The position numbers were made by a program, and so were the translations under genes. From positions 310,001 to 374,000 of the forward strand of contig NZ_JAHXYR010000004.1 in NCBI RefSeq assembly GCF_019969845.1: 64,000 bases of DNA, written 5' to 3'. Every line of letters starts with the position of its first letter. Position 1 is the stretch's first letter. This document shows positions 1 to 9,075 of the stretch, piece by piece. This stretch comes from Sphingobacterium sp. GVS05A (GTDB lineage: Bacteria; Bacteroidota; Bacteroidia; Sphingobacteriales; Sphingobacteriaceae). The notes under the pieces were generated by a model. That model searched no databases, was not told the origin of the DNA, and saw nothing but the letters and a program-made list of their open reading frames with translations.

Positions 1-15
1 TGGAAGATAAACCTG

Positions 16-861
16 TTACCAATTGGTGATCAACAGGTTCTTTGCCGCACGGAGACTACATTTCTGATATTTGGAATAGGCTTTTGCTGCTCTTTCCTGA
101 ATTTGTTCGTTGCTTTCTCCGTTTATATACCCTGTTAGCGCATCATGGAGACTGTAGGCTTCTGGACACATCAAATGGCTTGTCCAGAGAATGGGGTTTA
201 CAGTTTCCTTATCGATATGAGGTGCAAAATACTTTTTACTGTAACAAGCGAGGATAATCGCATTCCGCTTTTGGTGGTCGGTGTTTTTGAAACGCTGGTC
301 TAGTTGGAAATCCATAAGGCCATCATGTCCGATATAAGCATTGAGCTTTGCATTGCCTGCTATTCCGATAATCTTGTTGTCTACCTGCAGTGTATCTTTT
401 AGCTGGCCATGCAGGCCTCGGAGAAAATCAACTGTACACAGCTTAATCTCTTTGCCATCATAGGCATCTGCAACAAGGTAATAGTTTTCAGACCTGTGTT
501 TATAGACCAAACGTTCGAGGATTGCACCTTTTGCTTTATACTTTTTTAAAAGTTTCCAATCTTTACTGCGATTGAAATAAGTTTTTATACCATATTCGCA
601 GCCCCAATAGAGATTGTTGGCCGGATCCTGACCGTTACCGATTGCTTTGGGAACAGGTACGATTCCCTGATAGGTATTATCACATAATGCGACAAGTACA
701 TGAATTGTACGCGTTGTGGAATCATAAGGCAGAACGTCCGTGTGGTTATTTTCACTAGTCGACGGTTGCGCTGAATCTGCGGCGCTACGCTGCCCACATG
801 CGAGAAATACGAGGGTACTGCTTAGTACCCATATATAGTTGAAAACCTTTTTTATCTCCAT
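16..861 (-). CDS. Hypothetical lipoprotein
   Basis: The protein starts with a charged n-region, a hydrophobic stretch and a lipobox ending LAC-G near residue 22, so it should be exported and lipid-anchored. I chose the ATG at 861. A TTG four codons further upstream is also in frame, but it would only lengthen the n-region. The mature part of about 260 residues has several scattered Cys, Trp and Tyr residues and no catalytic motif that I recognise. It stands alone: the next gene upstream on the same strand is more than 300 bases away. Export is well supported; function is unknown. Confidence 0.75.
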   Translation of the reverse strand: MEIKKVFNYIWVLSSTLVFLACGQRSAADSAQPSTSENNHTDVLPYDSTTRTIHVLVALCDNTYQGIVPVPKAIGNGQDPANNLYWGCEYGIKTYFNRSKDWKLLKKYKAKGAILERLVYKHRSENYYLVADAYDGKEIKLCTVDFLRGLHGQLKDTLQVDNKIIGIAGNAKLNAYIGHDGLMDFQLDQRFKNTDHQKRNAIILACYSKKYFAPHIDKETVNPILWTSHLMCPEAYSLHDALTGYINGESNEQIQERAAKAYSKYQKCSLRAAKNLLITNW

Positions 862-1179
862 TGTATTAAACAAGAATGAATGATCTCATTTGTCGGTACA
901 TCAGATCCGACATTTAGTCCGCCTTGGATTTTTTATCAGGGTCATCATCCTTAAATAATGTCCAAGGTCAGTCTGAATATAAACAAATATAGCTGGAAAA
1001 TAGTGATGATATACTCCTTGTTTTCAGGGAATTTTAATCTGCTGCCGGATCAGACGATGCTGATACGATAGATACATGAGCTCGCACATAGTCTTGTATC
1101 ATTTGAAGTACTGATCGATCAACTACATTGGGTTCAATCAGTACTTCAAGTGTTTTTTTCAGTCCATCCGGCGCTAAAA
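862..1179. other. Intergenic stretch with a candidate promoter and a hairpin
   Basis: No gene is visible here. An exact CAAAnnTA (minus-strand TAnnTTTG, the Bacteroidota -7 box) lies at 984-991 and could drive the lipoprotein gene, but no -33 TTTG was found at the right distance. A perfect 13-base inverted repeat lies at 1103-1115 and 1137-1149. Confidence 0.4.
1103..1149. repeat. 13-bp perfect inverted repeat with 21-base loop
   Basis: The arms TTGAAGTACTGAT (1103-1115) and ATCAGTACTTCAA (1137-1149) are exact reverse complements. On the plus strand the hairpin is followed by GTG and a run of seven T, as in an intrinsic terminator, but no plus-strand gene precedes it. On the minus strand it sits 30 bases after the NYN gene stop and lacks a T run. 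It may act as a 3' stabilising or terminating hairpin for that gene. Confidence 0.5.
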
Positions 1180-2490
1180 TTAGCGGGATTGATTTTGGAG
1201 TGTATAGGTATGCTCGTTGAGTTTCGTAATTTCTAGCTGGATACCTTCCGCTAGTCCAAGTTGGGTTGCGGCCTCTTTTCCTAGTTTAAGGACATGGAAT
1301 CCACGGCCACGGTACGTGAAATTGCATTCATACTCATTGGAATCAATAACGATCCGGAGCTTTTGTGATTTCGTTGGAAATAGAGGCTTAAAATCTTTCG
1401 TAATTCTGATTTGCGCTTTTTTTGTATCATCCGCTGTAATTTTATTTCCTGCTGCTGGAAATAACATATGATTGGGAGAATCATTTTGAGCGATATTTTC
1501 TACTGCTTGTTGTTCCTCCTTCTGTTGAACTGCTGCAAGCTCTTTCGGTGGATTTTCAGTTACTGCTGTCTCCTGAGGTTTTTTATTTTGGCGACCTTTT
1601 TTTCGTGCATTTTGATTGGTAGGTTTTGCCGTAACTTCCTGTGCTTTTACATCAGTGGTTGCTACTGTTTTTTTGTCTTCAGCTTTTGGTGAGGGAGCGA
1701 CGGCAGATAAAGGTCGTTTGATAATATTTCGAATGTAATAATGTTTTATTCTCGATTTATCCGTGTTACGTTCTTCAATTTCAAAATCCTCCGTATAGGC
1801 TTTAAAAAGGTGGGACATCTTATCGTAACCATAATTTCGCGCATCAAAATCTGGTTTTCTTTTATTGAAAAGACTACCAATTTCCCCTAAAAATGCCCAT
1901 CCATTTTCATCTGCGGTGTCATCAACGGTGTCTTTTAATAATTCCAGTGTCTCTTCGTCAAGCACTGCTATGCTGGTTGGATTGTCTACAGGTGCCGGTT
2001 TGGGCTGATTCTGCTGTTTTTTCTTTGTGTTAGGTTCCTTTTTTGGATTCTTTTCAAAGATCTCAACATAAATAAATTTGTCGCAAGAAGCGATGAAAGG
2101 TTTCGGCGTTTTTTTCTCTCCAATACCAATCACCAACTTACCCGATTCTCTTAAACGGGTTGCCAATCTTGTAAAATCACTGTCGCTCGATACAATACAG
2201 AAGCCATCGACCCTGTCGGAATGTAGAATGTCCATCGCGTCGATAATAAGAGCTGAATCGGTGGAGTTTTTACCTTGGGTATAGCTATACTGCTGGATGG
2301 GGGTTATTGCATGGGTGAGGAGCTTATCCTTCCATTTTTCGACATAAGGATTGGTCCAGTCACCGTAGATCCGTTTGATCGTTGGGATACCGTAGCGTTT
2401 GACTTCGTTCAGAATCTCTTCGATCTTTCGATAAGAAACATTATCCGCATCGATTAATATTGCGATTTGTAAATCCCCATGCTCTGCCAT
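1180..2490 (-). CDS. NYN-domain (LabA/limkain-type) protein with OST-HTH/LOTUS domain
   Basis: Residues about 8-147 form a NYN (PIN-like) ribonuclease domain. The acidic metal site is visible as ILIDADNV near the N-terminus, DSALIIDAMDIL, and SSDSDF. Residues about 178-245 match an OST-HTH/LOTUS winged helix, known in other proteins to bind structured RNA. A low-complexity linker rich in Lys, Ala, Glu and Gln follows (about 260-345). A compact C-terminal domain of about 70 residues (ITKDFKPLF to the end) was not recognised. The family is expected to cut or bind RNA in the cytoplasm. It is monocistronic. The NYN and LOTUS calls are firm; the substrate is not known. Confidence 0.85.
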   Translation of the reverse strand: MAEHGDLQIAILIDADNVSYRKIEEILNEVKRYGIPTIKRIYGDWTNPYVEKWKDKLLTHAITPIQQYSYTQGKNSTDSALIIDAMDILHSDRVDGFCIVSSDSDFTRLATRLRESGKLVIGIGEKKTPKPFIASCDKFIYVEIFEKNPKKEPNTKKKQQNQPKPAPVDNPTSIAVLDEETLELLKDTVDDTADENGWAFLGEIGSLFNKRKPDFDARNYGYDKMSHLFKAYTEDFEIEERNTDKSRIKHYYIRNIIKRPLSAVAPSPKAEDKKTVATTDVKAQEVTAKPTNQNARKKGRQNKKPQETAVTENPPKELAAVQQKEEQQAVENIAQNDSPNHMLFPAAGNKITADDTKKAQIRITKDFKPLFPTKSQKLRIVIDSNEYECNFTYRGRGFHVLKLGKEAATQLGLAEGIQLEITKLNEHTYTLQNQSR

Positions 2491-2734
2491 ATGTGTTTAT
2501 TTATATTTTCGATGTATTTTTATGTTTATGTTACGAATAGGATTCTCCTATTTTGAACATATGGTTAAAAATACACTATTGTTGAAGAATTATTGAATTT
2601 TTTAAGAATTTAATTTGAATGATGATTTTCTGAAGGCTGCTATTTTGTAAGATTTCCTGCCTTATTTTATACATGAGATTATAACAGGATCAGCCATAAA
2701 AGGCACGTCAAATAGAATTTAATAGGAAGTATAG

Positions 2735-2806
2735 GGACAAAAAAAAGGTTTTCAAACGGGGAGAATGAAAACCTTAAATAACCAATTATAAACCTAAATT
2801 ATGATG
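2735..2806 (-). ncRNA. Candidate small RNA with its own promoter and terminator
   Basis: A minus-strand promoter with an ideal Bacteroidota layout (-33 TTTG at 2838-2841, 20-base spacer, -7 TATCTTTG at 2810-2817) is followed within about 35 bases by an intrinsic terminator: AAGGTTTTCA pairing with TGAAAACCTT (2766-2775 and 2745-2754) around an 11-base loop, then eight U (2739-2746). The predicted transcript is about 65-70 nt and has no useful reading frame. The start site is estimated from the usual distance after the -7 box. No known RNA family was recognised. It could also be an attenuated leader, but no same-strand gene follows closely: the NYN start is about 250 bases further on. Confidence 0.55.
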
Positions 2807-2809
2807 CAA

Positions 2810-2841
2810 CAAAGATAGTGTGTATTTTACACATATGCAAA
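2810..2841 (-). promoter_or_regulatory. Bacteroidota-type promoter of the candidate small RNA
   Basis: Read on the minus strand: TTTG (2841-2838), 20 bases, TATCTTTG (2817-2810). Both boxes are exact matches to the known sigma-ABfr consensus, with the usual spacing. The same -7 octamer precedes the tRNA-Arg gene in this window. Confidence 0.65.
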
Positions 2842-2914
2842 TGTTGTTTATTATTTTTAATGAATCGCTTGAATTTTGTAGCTAAAAAACTACAAACACT
2901 TTCTTGTTATGCTG

Positions 2915-3694
2915 TTAAAGCTCAATAAAAGCGGAAGGCCGGTAGCCCATGACAGCATAAAAACTATTTGTAAAAGCCTGTACACTTTGGTACCCAACTT
3001 TGTAGGCAATCTGGGATATGGTCAGTTCACCTGTGCTTAATAATTCAAGACTTTTAATTATCCGTAGCAATTGCTGGTATTTGACCAGTGTCATTCCCGT
3101 TTCCTTTTTAAATAATCGTTCGATCGTGCGCAGGGAAAGATTGGATAATAACGCAATTTCTTCCATCTTAATAGGATGGGTATAGTGGTCGTGTAGGTGA
3201 TTTAAGACTATCTGTAATCTATTTTCACTCGGCAGCGTAATTTCTAGATGCAATAAGCGGGATCCAAAGGCGGGGAGTTCGTTAAGGAGTGCACGAAGGA
3301 AAATTGTTTCATGTTCATTTTCTTCCGTTAATTTTGACCATTTTTCGGCATATAGGATCATCTCTCTTAACACCTTCGGAGCAGCGAATATTTGAACCTT
3401 TTCGAAAAATGGATCCCCCTGCTCGATATCAAAAAAGACGATCATTAACTTGATACTCTCGGAATGTGAATTGGTCTTATGTAAAGCATTTGAGGGTACC
3501 CATGCCACATGATTCTGGGGCAGGAGGTACATTTTTCCCTCAACGGTGAGGTATTGAAAACCTTGCTCGACATAAATCAACTGCGCCTTAAGATGGGTAT
3601 GTAACGCATCGTCGTGAACCCAATTTTCTTCAAACCAGACAAAATTAGATTTTTTTATATTATCAATTGTATCAATATGATTGGAACAGCCCAT
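2915..3694 (-). CDS. AraC-family transcriptional regulator (cupin + HTH)
   Basis: An N-terminal cupin-like sensor (about residues 20-100, with HTHLKAQLIYVEQG and a WVP segment) precedes two AraC helix-turn-helix motifs in the last 90 residues (IALLSNLSLRTIERLFKKETG and ISQIAYKVGYQSVQAF). I chose the ATG at 3694 (MGCSNH). The reading frame stays open to 3760, but that extension is poor in character and overlaps a plus-strand -7 box (TATCTTTG, 3742-3749) facing the MFS gene. A minus-strand CAAATTTA at 3718-3725 could be its own -7 box. The divergent layout suggests it controls the adjacent exporter, which is an inference from position. Confidence 0.85.
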   Translation of the reverse strand: MGCSNHIDTIDNIKKSNFVWFEENWVHDDALHTHLKAQLIYVEQGFQYLTVEGKMYLLPQNHVAWVPSNALHKTNSHSESIKLMIVFFDIEQGDPFFEKVQIFAAPKVLREMILYAEKWSKLTEENEHETIFLRALLNELPAFGSRLLHLEITLPSENRLQIVLNHLHDHYTHPIKMEEIALLSNLSLRTIERLFKKETGMTLVKYQQLLRIIKSLELLSTGELTISQIAYKVGYQSVQAFTNSFYAVMGYRPSAFIEL

Positions 3695-3741
3695 GTCGTT
3701 ATAAATTAAATCAATGGCAAATTTAATTAAATAACTGAATA

Positions 3742-3749
3742 TATCTTTG
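3742..3749 (+). promoter_or_regulatory. Candidate -7 box for the MFS gene
   Basis: TATCTTTG is an exact TAnnTTTG match on the plus strand, about 108 bases before the MFS start. No clear TTTG lies at -33, so the promoter could be activator-dependent, which would fit the divergent AraC gene. Confidence 0.4.
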
Positions 3750-3856
3750 CAACAAATCATCTTGTAGGTGTATTCATCATGCGGTAATATCGTATAGTAG
3801 CGAAGGCATCCACCCGCTAAACATTAGCTATTACACCCAAGAAATAAATAATTTAT

Positions 3857-5065
3857 ATGAATAATATTATACAAAAATCAAACACTGTATCCTGGAGCTG
3901 GTTGTCTGTATTGGTTGTTATTTTAGTTTCAACGAATCTGAGATCGCCGATTACGGCTGTGGGGCCTGTTTTGGGTCAAATCAGTGACTATCTTACATTA
4001 GATAGCTTTCAAAGTAGTTTATTGACGGCAATTCCTCTTTTTATGTTTGCAAGTTGTTCGGTCCTGGTGAGTAAGTATTCCCACGTTCGGGGTATGCATC
4101 GTTTTTTGTTGTTTGGATTGATTGTCCTTGCTGTGGGAATCATTGTGCGGGTAGGGGGCGGTACAACTTCTTTGTTTGTGGGATCCGTCATGATTGGCTT
4201 AGGAATCTGTGTGGGTAATGTTGTAGCTCCAGGGTATATTAAAACCAGTTTTCCCAATAACATCGGACTGATGACTGGTATTTTTGCTGTAGCAATGAAC
4301 TTGACGGCAGCATTCGCATCAGGCTTTAGTCTACGTCTGGGTGACTGGACTAGCTTTGGATGGAGAGGTTCCCTAGGTGTTTGGGTGGTCCTGGCGATAG
4401 GATCTATTATTGCTGTTTTTTTTGATCAGTTACGTGGGCAGAAGAATGTTATTCCTAAGCAGAAGAAGCAAGTGCAGACTGGGATTGGGCATATTTTTAA
4501 ATCCAGATTGGCTTGGTATATCAGTATATTTATGGGAATTCAATCATTGGTTTATTATAGTTTGATTTCCTGGTTGCCCAAGGTATTGGTCGATTATGGG
4601 ATGGCTGCCAAAGACACCGGTTGGTTGTTGTTTTTGATTCAGATTGCGATGATCCCCATTATGTTTGTCGGGCCTATTATTGCGCACCGAATGAAAGATC
4701 AGCGACTGATGGCTGTTGCTGTTGCGGTGGGTATGCTGGGCAGCATTTTGATCTTCTTTTTATATAAGCTAGATGGGATCTATGTTGCAGCCATATTATT
4801 AGGGCTTTCCAATGGCCTGTCTTTTAGCCTTTCTATTCTCTTTTTTAGTTTAAGGGCAAAATCGACAGCGAATGCAATCAAAATTTCGGGAATGGCGCAA
4901 TCAGTCGGGTATTTGATTGCTGCATTCGGCCCACCGATTTTTGGAAAATTGCATGAGATAGACCCATCCTGGAACTACTCCTTTTATTTTCTTGCGGCTA
5001 GTATTGTCCTGTTGTTATTGACAGGAATAAAAGCGGCAGAAAATAAATTCGTGGAAGAATCATAA
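3857..5065 (+). CDS. MFS transporter, CynX/NimT family
   Basis: A 402-residue protein with about 12 hydrophobic segments. The first helix ends in the signature NLRSPITAVGPVL, typical of the CynX (cyanate) / NimT (2-nitroimidazole) branch of the major facilitator superfamily. It should act in the inner membrane as an exporter or uptake carrier for a small organic anion or drug; the substrate cannot be read from the sequence. It is divergent from an AraC regulator with about 160 bases between the two starts, a pairing common for inducible efflux. A strong palindromic terminator follows. Confidence 0.85.
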   Translation: MNNIIQKSNTVSWSWLSVLVVILVSTNLRSPITAVGPVLGQISDYLTLDSFQSSLLTAIPLFMFASCSVLVSKYSHVRGMHRFLLFGLIVLAVGIIVRVGGGTTSLFVGSVMIGLGICVGNVVAPGYIKTSFPNNIGLMTGIFAVAMNLTAAFASGFSLRLGDWTSFGWRGSLGVWVVLAIGSIIAVFFDQLRGQKNVIPKQKKQVQTGIGHIFKSRLAWYISIFMGIQSLVYYSLISWLPKVLVDYGMAAKDTGWLLFLIQIAMIPIMFVGPIIAHRMKDQRLMAVAVAVGMLGSILIFFLYKLDGIYVAAILLGLSNGLSFSLSILFFSLRAKSTANAIKISGMAQSVGYLIAAFGPPIFGKLHEIDPSWNYSFYFLAASIVLLLLTGIKAAENKFVEES

Positions 5066-5093
5066 TCGCGTAAACGACATTTGGTAAATGCTA

Positions 5094-5125
5094 GCAGCCC
5101 CATTATTTTAAAATAATGGGGCTGC
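5094..5125. terminator. Bidirectional terminator hairpin
   Basis: A perfect 32-base palindrome (arms GCAGCCCCATTATTTT and its complement) sits between two convergent genes, the MFS transporter and the CocE-type hydrolase. It has no long T run beyond the stem, but the AT-rich centre and the position fit a shared terminator. Confidence 0.7.
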
Positions 5126-5188
5126 GGTCTATGTGAATAGCTTACTCATGAACCACTTGTTGATATTGTCAAGTTGGTTCACCTCGAT

Positions 5189-7048
5189 TTAATCTTTTAA
5201 GATGTCAAATTCGATATAGGTCGCATTATTGACATCATGGAAAATGCGCTGTGTTGCTTTACGGAAGTCGGCTTTGGTCGCTGTATAGGGTTCCATAAAT
5301 ACCTGTGGATTCCGTTCCGCCAATGGGAACCAGGAATTTTGTACCTGAACCATGATACGATGTCCTTTTTTAAAGGTGTGCGCAACATCCGGCATCACAA
5401 AATCTACTTTCTCCACGAGACCGGGAGTCAATGCCTGTGGTTTGTCAAAGCCGTTTCTGTATTTTCCAGCCATGATTTCGCCTCTGACCATCATTTGGTA
5501 TCCCGCCATTGTTTTTCCTTCAAAACTGGGAGCATCATTGGGATAAACGTCAATGAGTTTAACAACATAATCCGCATCGGTACCTGTTGATGATACTTTA
5601 AGAAAGTTTTTGATCGGGCCGACAATGGTAATGTCTTCGGTCAAAGCTGCTGTTTGATAGACCATGACATCGGGGCGATTGGCTGCAAAGCGTTGATCAT
5701 CGACCATGTACTCGCGTGTACGGTTTTGGATGAGTCCGCCTTGATGTGGAACAGGTTTGTTTGGGTCCGTTACATATTCATCCCATGAATCCGTGCGTTG
5801 GACTTTCTCAAAACCAAGTTTGCCCTGTGGCTGAAAATAAAGTTTTTTTGTCTCGACATTTTTGGGTGGCCATTGTTTGAATTGCTTCCATTCATTACTC
5901 CCCGAAATAAAGATATTGGCCTCGGCAGGAGAGAAGCTACCTTCTTCTTTTAAGTAGTGACTGAAAAAGGGTTGTTCAAATTTTTCCTGGTAGGTGATAC
6001 TTGTTTTTTTCTCAAATTGAATGTCGCCCAAATGATCTCCTGCTGCGCGAACCCATCCGCCGTGATACCAGGGACCCGCAACCAAAATCGAATTATTTGT
6101 TTTGCTTTTTTCTTCGATAGACTGATAGGTTTTAAATGTACCATAGGCATCTTCGGCATCAAAAAAACCGCCAACAACCATAACTGCAGGTTTGACATCT
6201 TGCAGGTAATTTGTGATGACACGTGATTTCCAAAACTCATCGTAGTTGGGATGCTTAAAGAGGTCGTTCCAGAATTTGACCGAATCGCCAAAATACTTTT
6301 CTTTGAGCTCTTTGGCGGTTCCGCCTTCAAGGAAAAAATTATATTTATCGACCTCGTTGATCTGAATGTTACTTTTGAATTGATCGGGGGTAATTGGTTT
6401 TGGACGTGGCACACCAAATGTTGACATAAATGTGAAAGCATCTTGCAGGAATAATACACCATTGTGGTGAAAATCATCCCCAATAAACCAATCGGTCACC
6501 GGAGCCTGTGGCGAGACCGCTTTAAGGCTGGGATGGGTCTTGACCAGTCCCACTGTGGAGTAGAAACCGGGGTAGGAAATCCCATAGAGACCCGCTTTTC
6601 CATTGTAGTTTTTCACATTTTTCTTTAGCCACTCTAAAGCGTCGTAGGTGTCTGTGCTCTCGTCGATCGCTTTTTTATCTTTACTCAGGTTTGTTGGTCG
6701 AACATCTTCAAAATCACCTTCACTCATCCATTTTCCACGGACATCTTGATAAACAAAGATATAGCCGTCCCGCATCATCGATGGGAAGTTACCCAAACTT
6801 TTCTTGTACTCATTTTGGCCATAAGGCCCCACGGTATAAGGTGTCCGGTTTAATAAAATGGGATATTTCTTGGTTTTATCTTTGGGGCTGTAGATCACGG
6901 TAAACAATTTCTTGCCATCTCGCATCGGAACCGTTACTTCGGTTTTCTCATAATAATCCCGAACATAAGCGGAATCTGTGGTAGTCTGTGCATGGAGCTG
7001 GCTCCCGGTTAACAATGCTAAAGCCAGAAACGAAATGGTAGTTTTCAT
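5189..7048 (-). CDS. CocE/NonD-family secreted acyl hydrolase (S15-like)
   Basis: A 619-residue protein with a cleavable signal peptide (about residues 1-20, ending LHA-QT). The alpha/beta-hydrolase half shows the nucleophile elbow GISYPG (Ser158), an acid in FFDAEDAYGTF and a His in GPWYHGGW. A C-terminal jelly-roll domain (from about residue 400) matches the X-Pro dipeptidyl-peptidase C-terminal fold. Relatives include glutaryl-7-aminocephalosporanic acid acylase, cocaine esterase and alpha-amino acid ester hydrolase. It should hydrolyse an ester or amide in the periplasm; the substrate is open. It is monocistronic and faces the MFS gene convergently. Confidence 0.88.
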   Translation of the reverse strand: MKTTISFLALALLTGSQLHAQTTTDSAYVRDYYEKTEVTVPMRDGKKLFTVIYSPKDKTKKYPILLNRTPYTVGPYGQNEYKKSLGNFPSMMRDGYIFVYQDVRGKWMSEGDFEDVRPTNLSKDKKAIDESTDTYDALEWLKKNVKNYNGKAGLYGISYPGFYSTVGLVKTHPSLKAVSPQAPVTDWFIGDDFHHNGVLFLQDAFTFMSTFGVPRPKPITPDQFKSNIQINEVDKYNFFLEGGTAKELKEKYFGDSVKFWNDLFKHPNYDEFWKSRVITNYLQDVKPAVMVVGGFFDAEDAYGTFKTYQSIEEKSKTNNSILVAGPWYHGGWVRAAGDHLGDIQFEKKTSITYQEKFEQPFFSHYLKEEGSFSPAEANIFISGSNEWKQFKQWPPKNVETKKLYFQPQGKLGFEKVQRTDSWDEYVTDPNKPVPHQGGLIQNRTREYMVDDQRFAANRPDVMVYQTAALTEDITIVGPIKNFLKVSSTGTDADYVVKLIDVYPNDAPSFEGKTMAGYQMMVRGEIMAGKYRNGFDKPQALTPGLVEKVDFVMPDVAHTFKKGHRIMVQVQNSWFPLAERNPQVFMEPYTATKADFRKATQRIFHDVNNATYIEFDILKD

Positions 7049-7548
7049 TGAAATAATTATTTAGGAATGTTGATTTTTCATAGTTTACATAAACTTCTTA
7101 CACTCGTTTAACCTAAACTCATGACGGTTTCATCAATTATCAGCTTAAAGGTAACGCTCTGGAAGACATTTTCCAATTTTATTGTCATATTTATATAGAA
7201 TAGAAAAAGAAAAATTGACCAATTTTTTAGAAAGAATAACTTTTTTCGAATTGTATTTGGATTAGTTTTTTAATGTTAATATATTGAGTTAAATTAGTTA
7301 TGATTATATTTTGTTTTCGCAAGTATGGTCAAATGCCTTATATTTCAGTGAGATGGACGATGTTGGCTTGGGGTGCTTATTCATTTCATCTCGTTTCTTT
7401 TGCCTTCGAATAGGCATTGAAACAGCAATTGTCATGATTTTATAAATAAAGTGACGATGGATATGAAATATGTTTTTTTAAGCTAATTTTAAGAATTATT
7501 TTATCATAAAACATCAATTAAATAACAATTTAAGTATATAGAATTAAT
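7049..7548. other. 500-base AT-rich divergent intergenic region
   Basis: This lies between the divergent starts of the CocE-type hydrolase and inositol-1-phosphate synthase. I found no small gene, no convincing -33/-7 pair and no riboswitch motif. It presumably holds both promoters. Confidence 0.5.
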
Positions 7549-8877
7549 ATGGGACAACAAGTGAAAGATGCCAATGGTAAATTGGGTATTCTTATTCCGG
7601 GATTAGGTGCTGTGGCTACAACATTGATCGCTGGTGTGGCATCTATAAACAAAGGTTTTTCAAAACCAATAGGATCTGTTTCTCAATTGAGCAGAATCCG
7701 TTTAGGTAAGCGCACGGAGAATAGAAATCCTTTAATCAAGGATTTCGTCCCTTTGGCAAAGTTGGAAGATGTCGTTTTTGGTGGTTGGGACGTATATGAA
7801 GATAACGTATATGAAGCTGCTTCAAAAGCACAGGTATTAGAACAAGGGCAACTTGACGCTGTAAAAGCTGAATTGGAAGCAATTCAACCAATGAAAGCTG
7901 TGTTTGATCGTAATTTTGTTAAAAATTTGGATGGCACGCACATCAAATCAGAGAAAACACGTCGCGAGTTGGCTGATGCCGTACAACGTGATATCCGCGA
8001 ATTTAAAGAAAAAAACGGCTTAGACCGTGTCGTAATAGTCTGGTGTGGTTCTACTGAACGTTATATTGAAACAAATGAAGCTTTCTCAACAATTGCAAAA
8101 TTAGAAGAGGCTTTGGATAATGACGATCAACGCATTCCACCGAGCATGATCTATTGTTATGCGGCTATAAAAGAAGGCGCTCCTTATGTTAATGGTGCAC
8201 CAAACTTGACATGTGACGTCCCTGCGATCGTTGAATTAGCTCATGAATATGGTGTTGCAATTGCTGGAAAAGACTTCAAAACTGGTCAAACGTTGATGAA
8301 AACAATTGTTGCTCCTGGTCTTCAGGCAAGAGCGCTTGGCGTTGAAGGTTGGTTCTCAACAAATATTTTAGGTAACCGCGATGGATTGGTATTGGATGAT
8401 CCTGAAAACTTCAAAACTAAAGAAGTTTCTAAATTATCTGTATTGGAAGAGATCTTAGATGCGAAAAAGAATCCTGAATTATACGGTGATCTATACCATA
8501 AGGTACGTATCAATTATTACCCACCTCACGGTGATAATAAAGAATCTTGGGATAATATCGATATCTTTGGTTGGTTAGGTTACAAAATGCAAATTAAGAT
8601 TAATTTCTTATGTCGAGATTCAATTTTAGCGGCTCCGGTTGCGTTGGATTTGGCATTATTTATTGATTTGGCGCAACGTGCTGGCATGTCAGGTATCCAA
8701 GAATGGTTGTCCTTCTACTTGAAATCTCCACAAACTGCACCAGGTTTACCTCCTGAGCATGATATCTTCAAACAATTAATGAAATTGCAAAATACCTTGC
8801 GTCATATTATGGGCGAGGATTTGATTACGCACTTGGGATTAGATTATTACCAAGAGTTAGTAGACAGTATTCAATAA
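7549..8877 (+). CDS. Inositol-3-phosphate synthase (MIPS)
   Basis: This 442-residue protein carries the NAD-binding motif GLGAVATTLIAGV near residue 20 and the family blocks FGGWDVYEDN, VVIVWCGSTERY and the SHLGLD-like end. It should convert glucose-6-phosphate to 1L-myo-inositol-1-phosphate (also called 3-phosphate) with internal NAD redox cycling, in the cytoplasm. Codon use is smooth and the gene ends at an intrinsic terminator, so it has its own transcript. The next five genes look like the users of its product: a nucleotidyltransferase, a CDP-alcohol transferase and a phosphatase. In Bacteroidota this enzyme feeds phosphatidylinositol and inositol-phosphoceramide. Confidence 0.95.
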   Translation: MGQQVKDANGKLGILIPGLGAVATTLIAGVASINKGFSKPIGSVSQLSRIRLGKRTENRNPLIKDFVPLAKLEDVVFGGWDVYEDNVYEAASKAQVLEQGQLDAVKAELEAIQPMKAVFDRNFVKNLDGTHIKSEKTRRELADAVQRDIREFKEKNGLDRVVIVWCGSTERYIETNEAFSTIAKLEEALDNDDQRIPPSMIYCYAAIKEGAPYVNGAPNLTCDVPAIVELAHEYGVAIAGKDFKTGQTLMKTIVAPGLQARALGVEGWFSTNILGNRDGLVLDDPENFKTKEVSKLSVLEEILDAKKNPELYGDLYHKVRINYYPPHGDNKESWDNIDIFGWLGYKMQIKINFLCRDSILAAPVALDLALFIDLAQRAGMSGIQEWLSFYLKSPQTAPGLPPEHDIFKQLMKLQNTLRHIMGEDLITHLGLDYYQELVDSIQ

Positions 8878-8888
8878 ATTACCTTTAT

Positions 8889-8929
8889 AAAAAGGGGAAT
8901 AATTGCTTCGGGCAGTTCTTCCCCTTTTT
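8889..8929 (+). terminator. Intrinsic terminator after MIPS
   Basis: AAAAAGGGGAA and TTCCCCTTTTT pair around a 19-base loop, 12 bases after the MIPS stop codon, and the 3' arm ends in a T run. Confidence 0.8.
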
Positions 8930-9075
8930 CTTCGGGACAATTAGTGTATGAACTTGTATAACCCGCTCTATTTAGAGATGGTGGAGGGGGCTATCAAGCA
9001 ATTGTCCGGAAATAACCCGCTGTCAATTTTTGCGTTTGCGAACGTTGAGATCGTGATAGGGGTTTTACTTTTTTA

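Noticed and set aside
3695..3760. N-terminal extension of the AraC regulator
   Set aside because: The extra 22 residues are outside the conserved sensor, and the DNA holds a plus-strand -7 box; the start at 3694 is preferred.
5950..6483. 177-codon minus-strand frame inside the CocE-type hydrolase gene
   Set aside because: It is wholly contained in a well-supported gene on the same strand in another frame and shows no motif.
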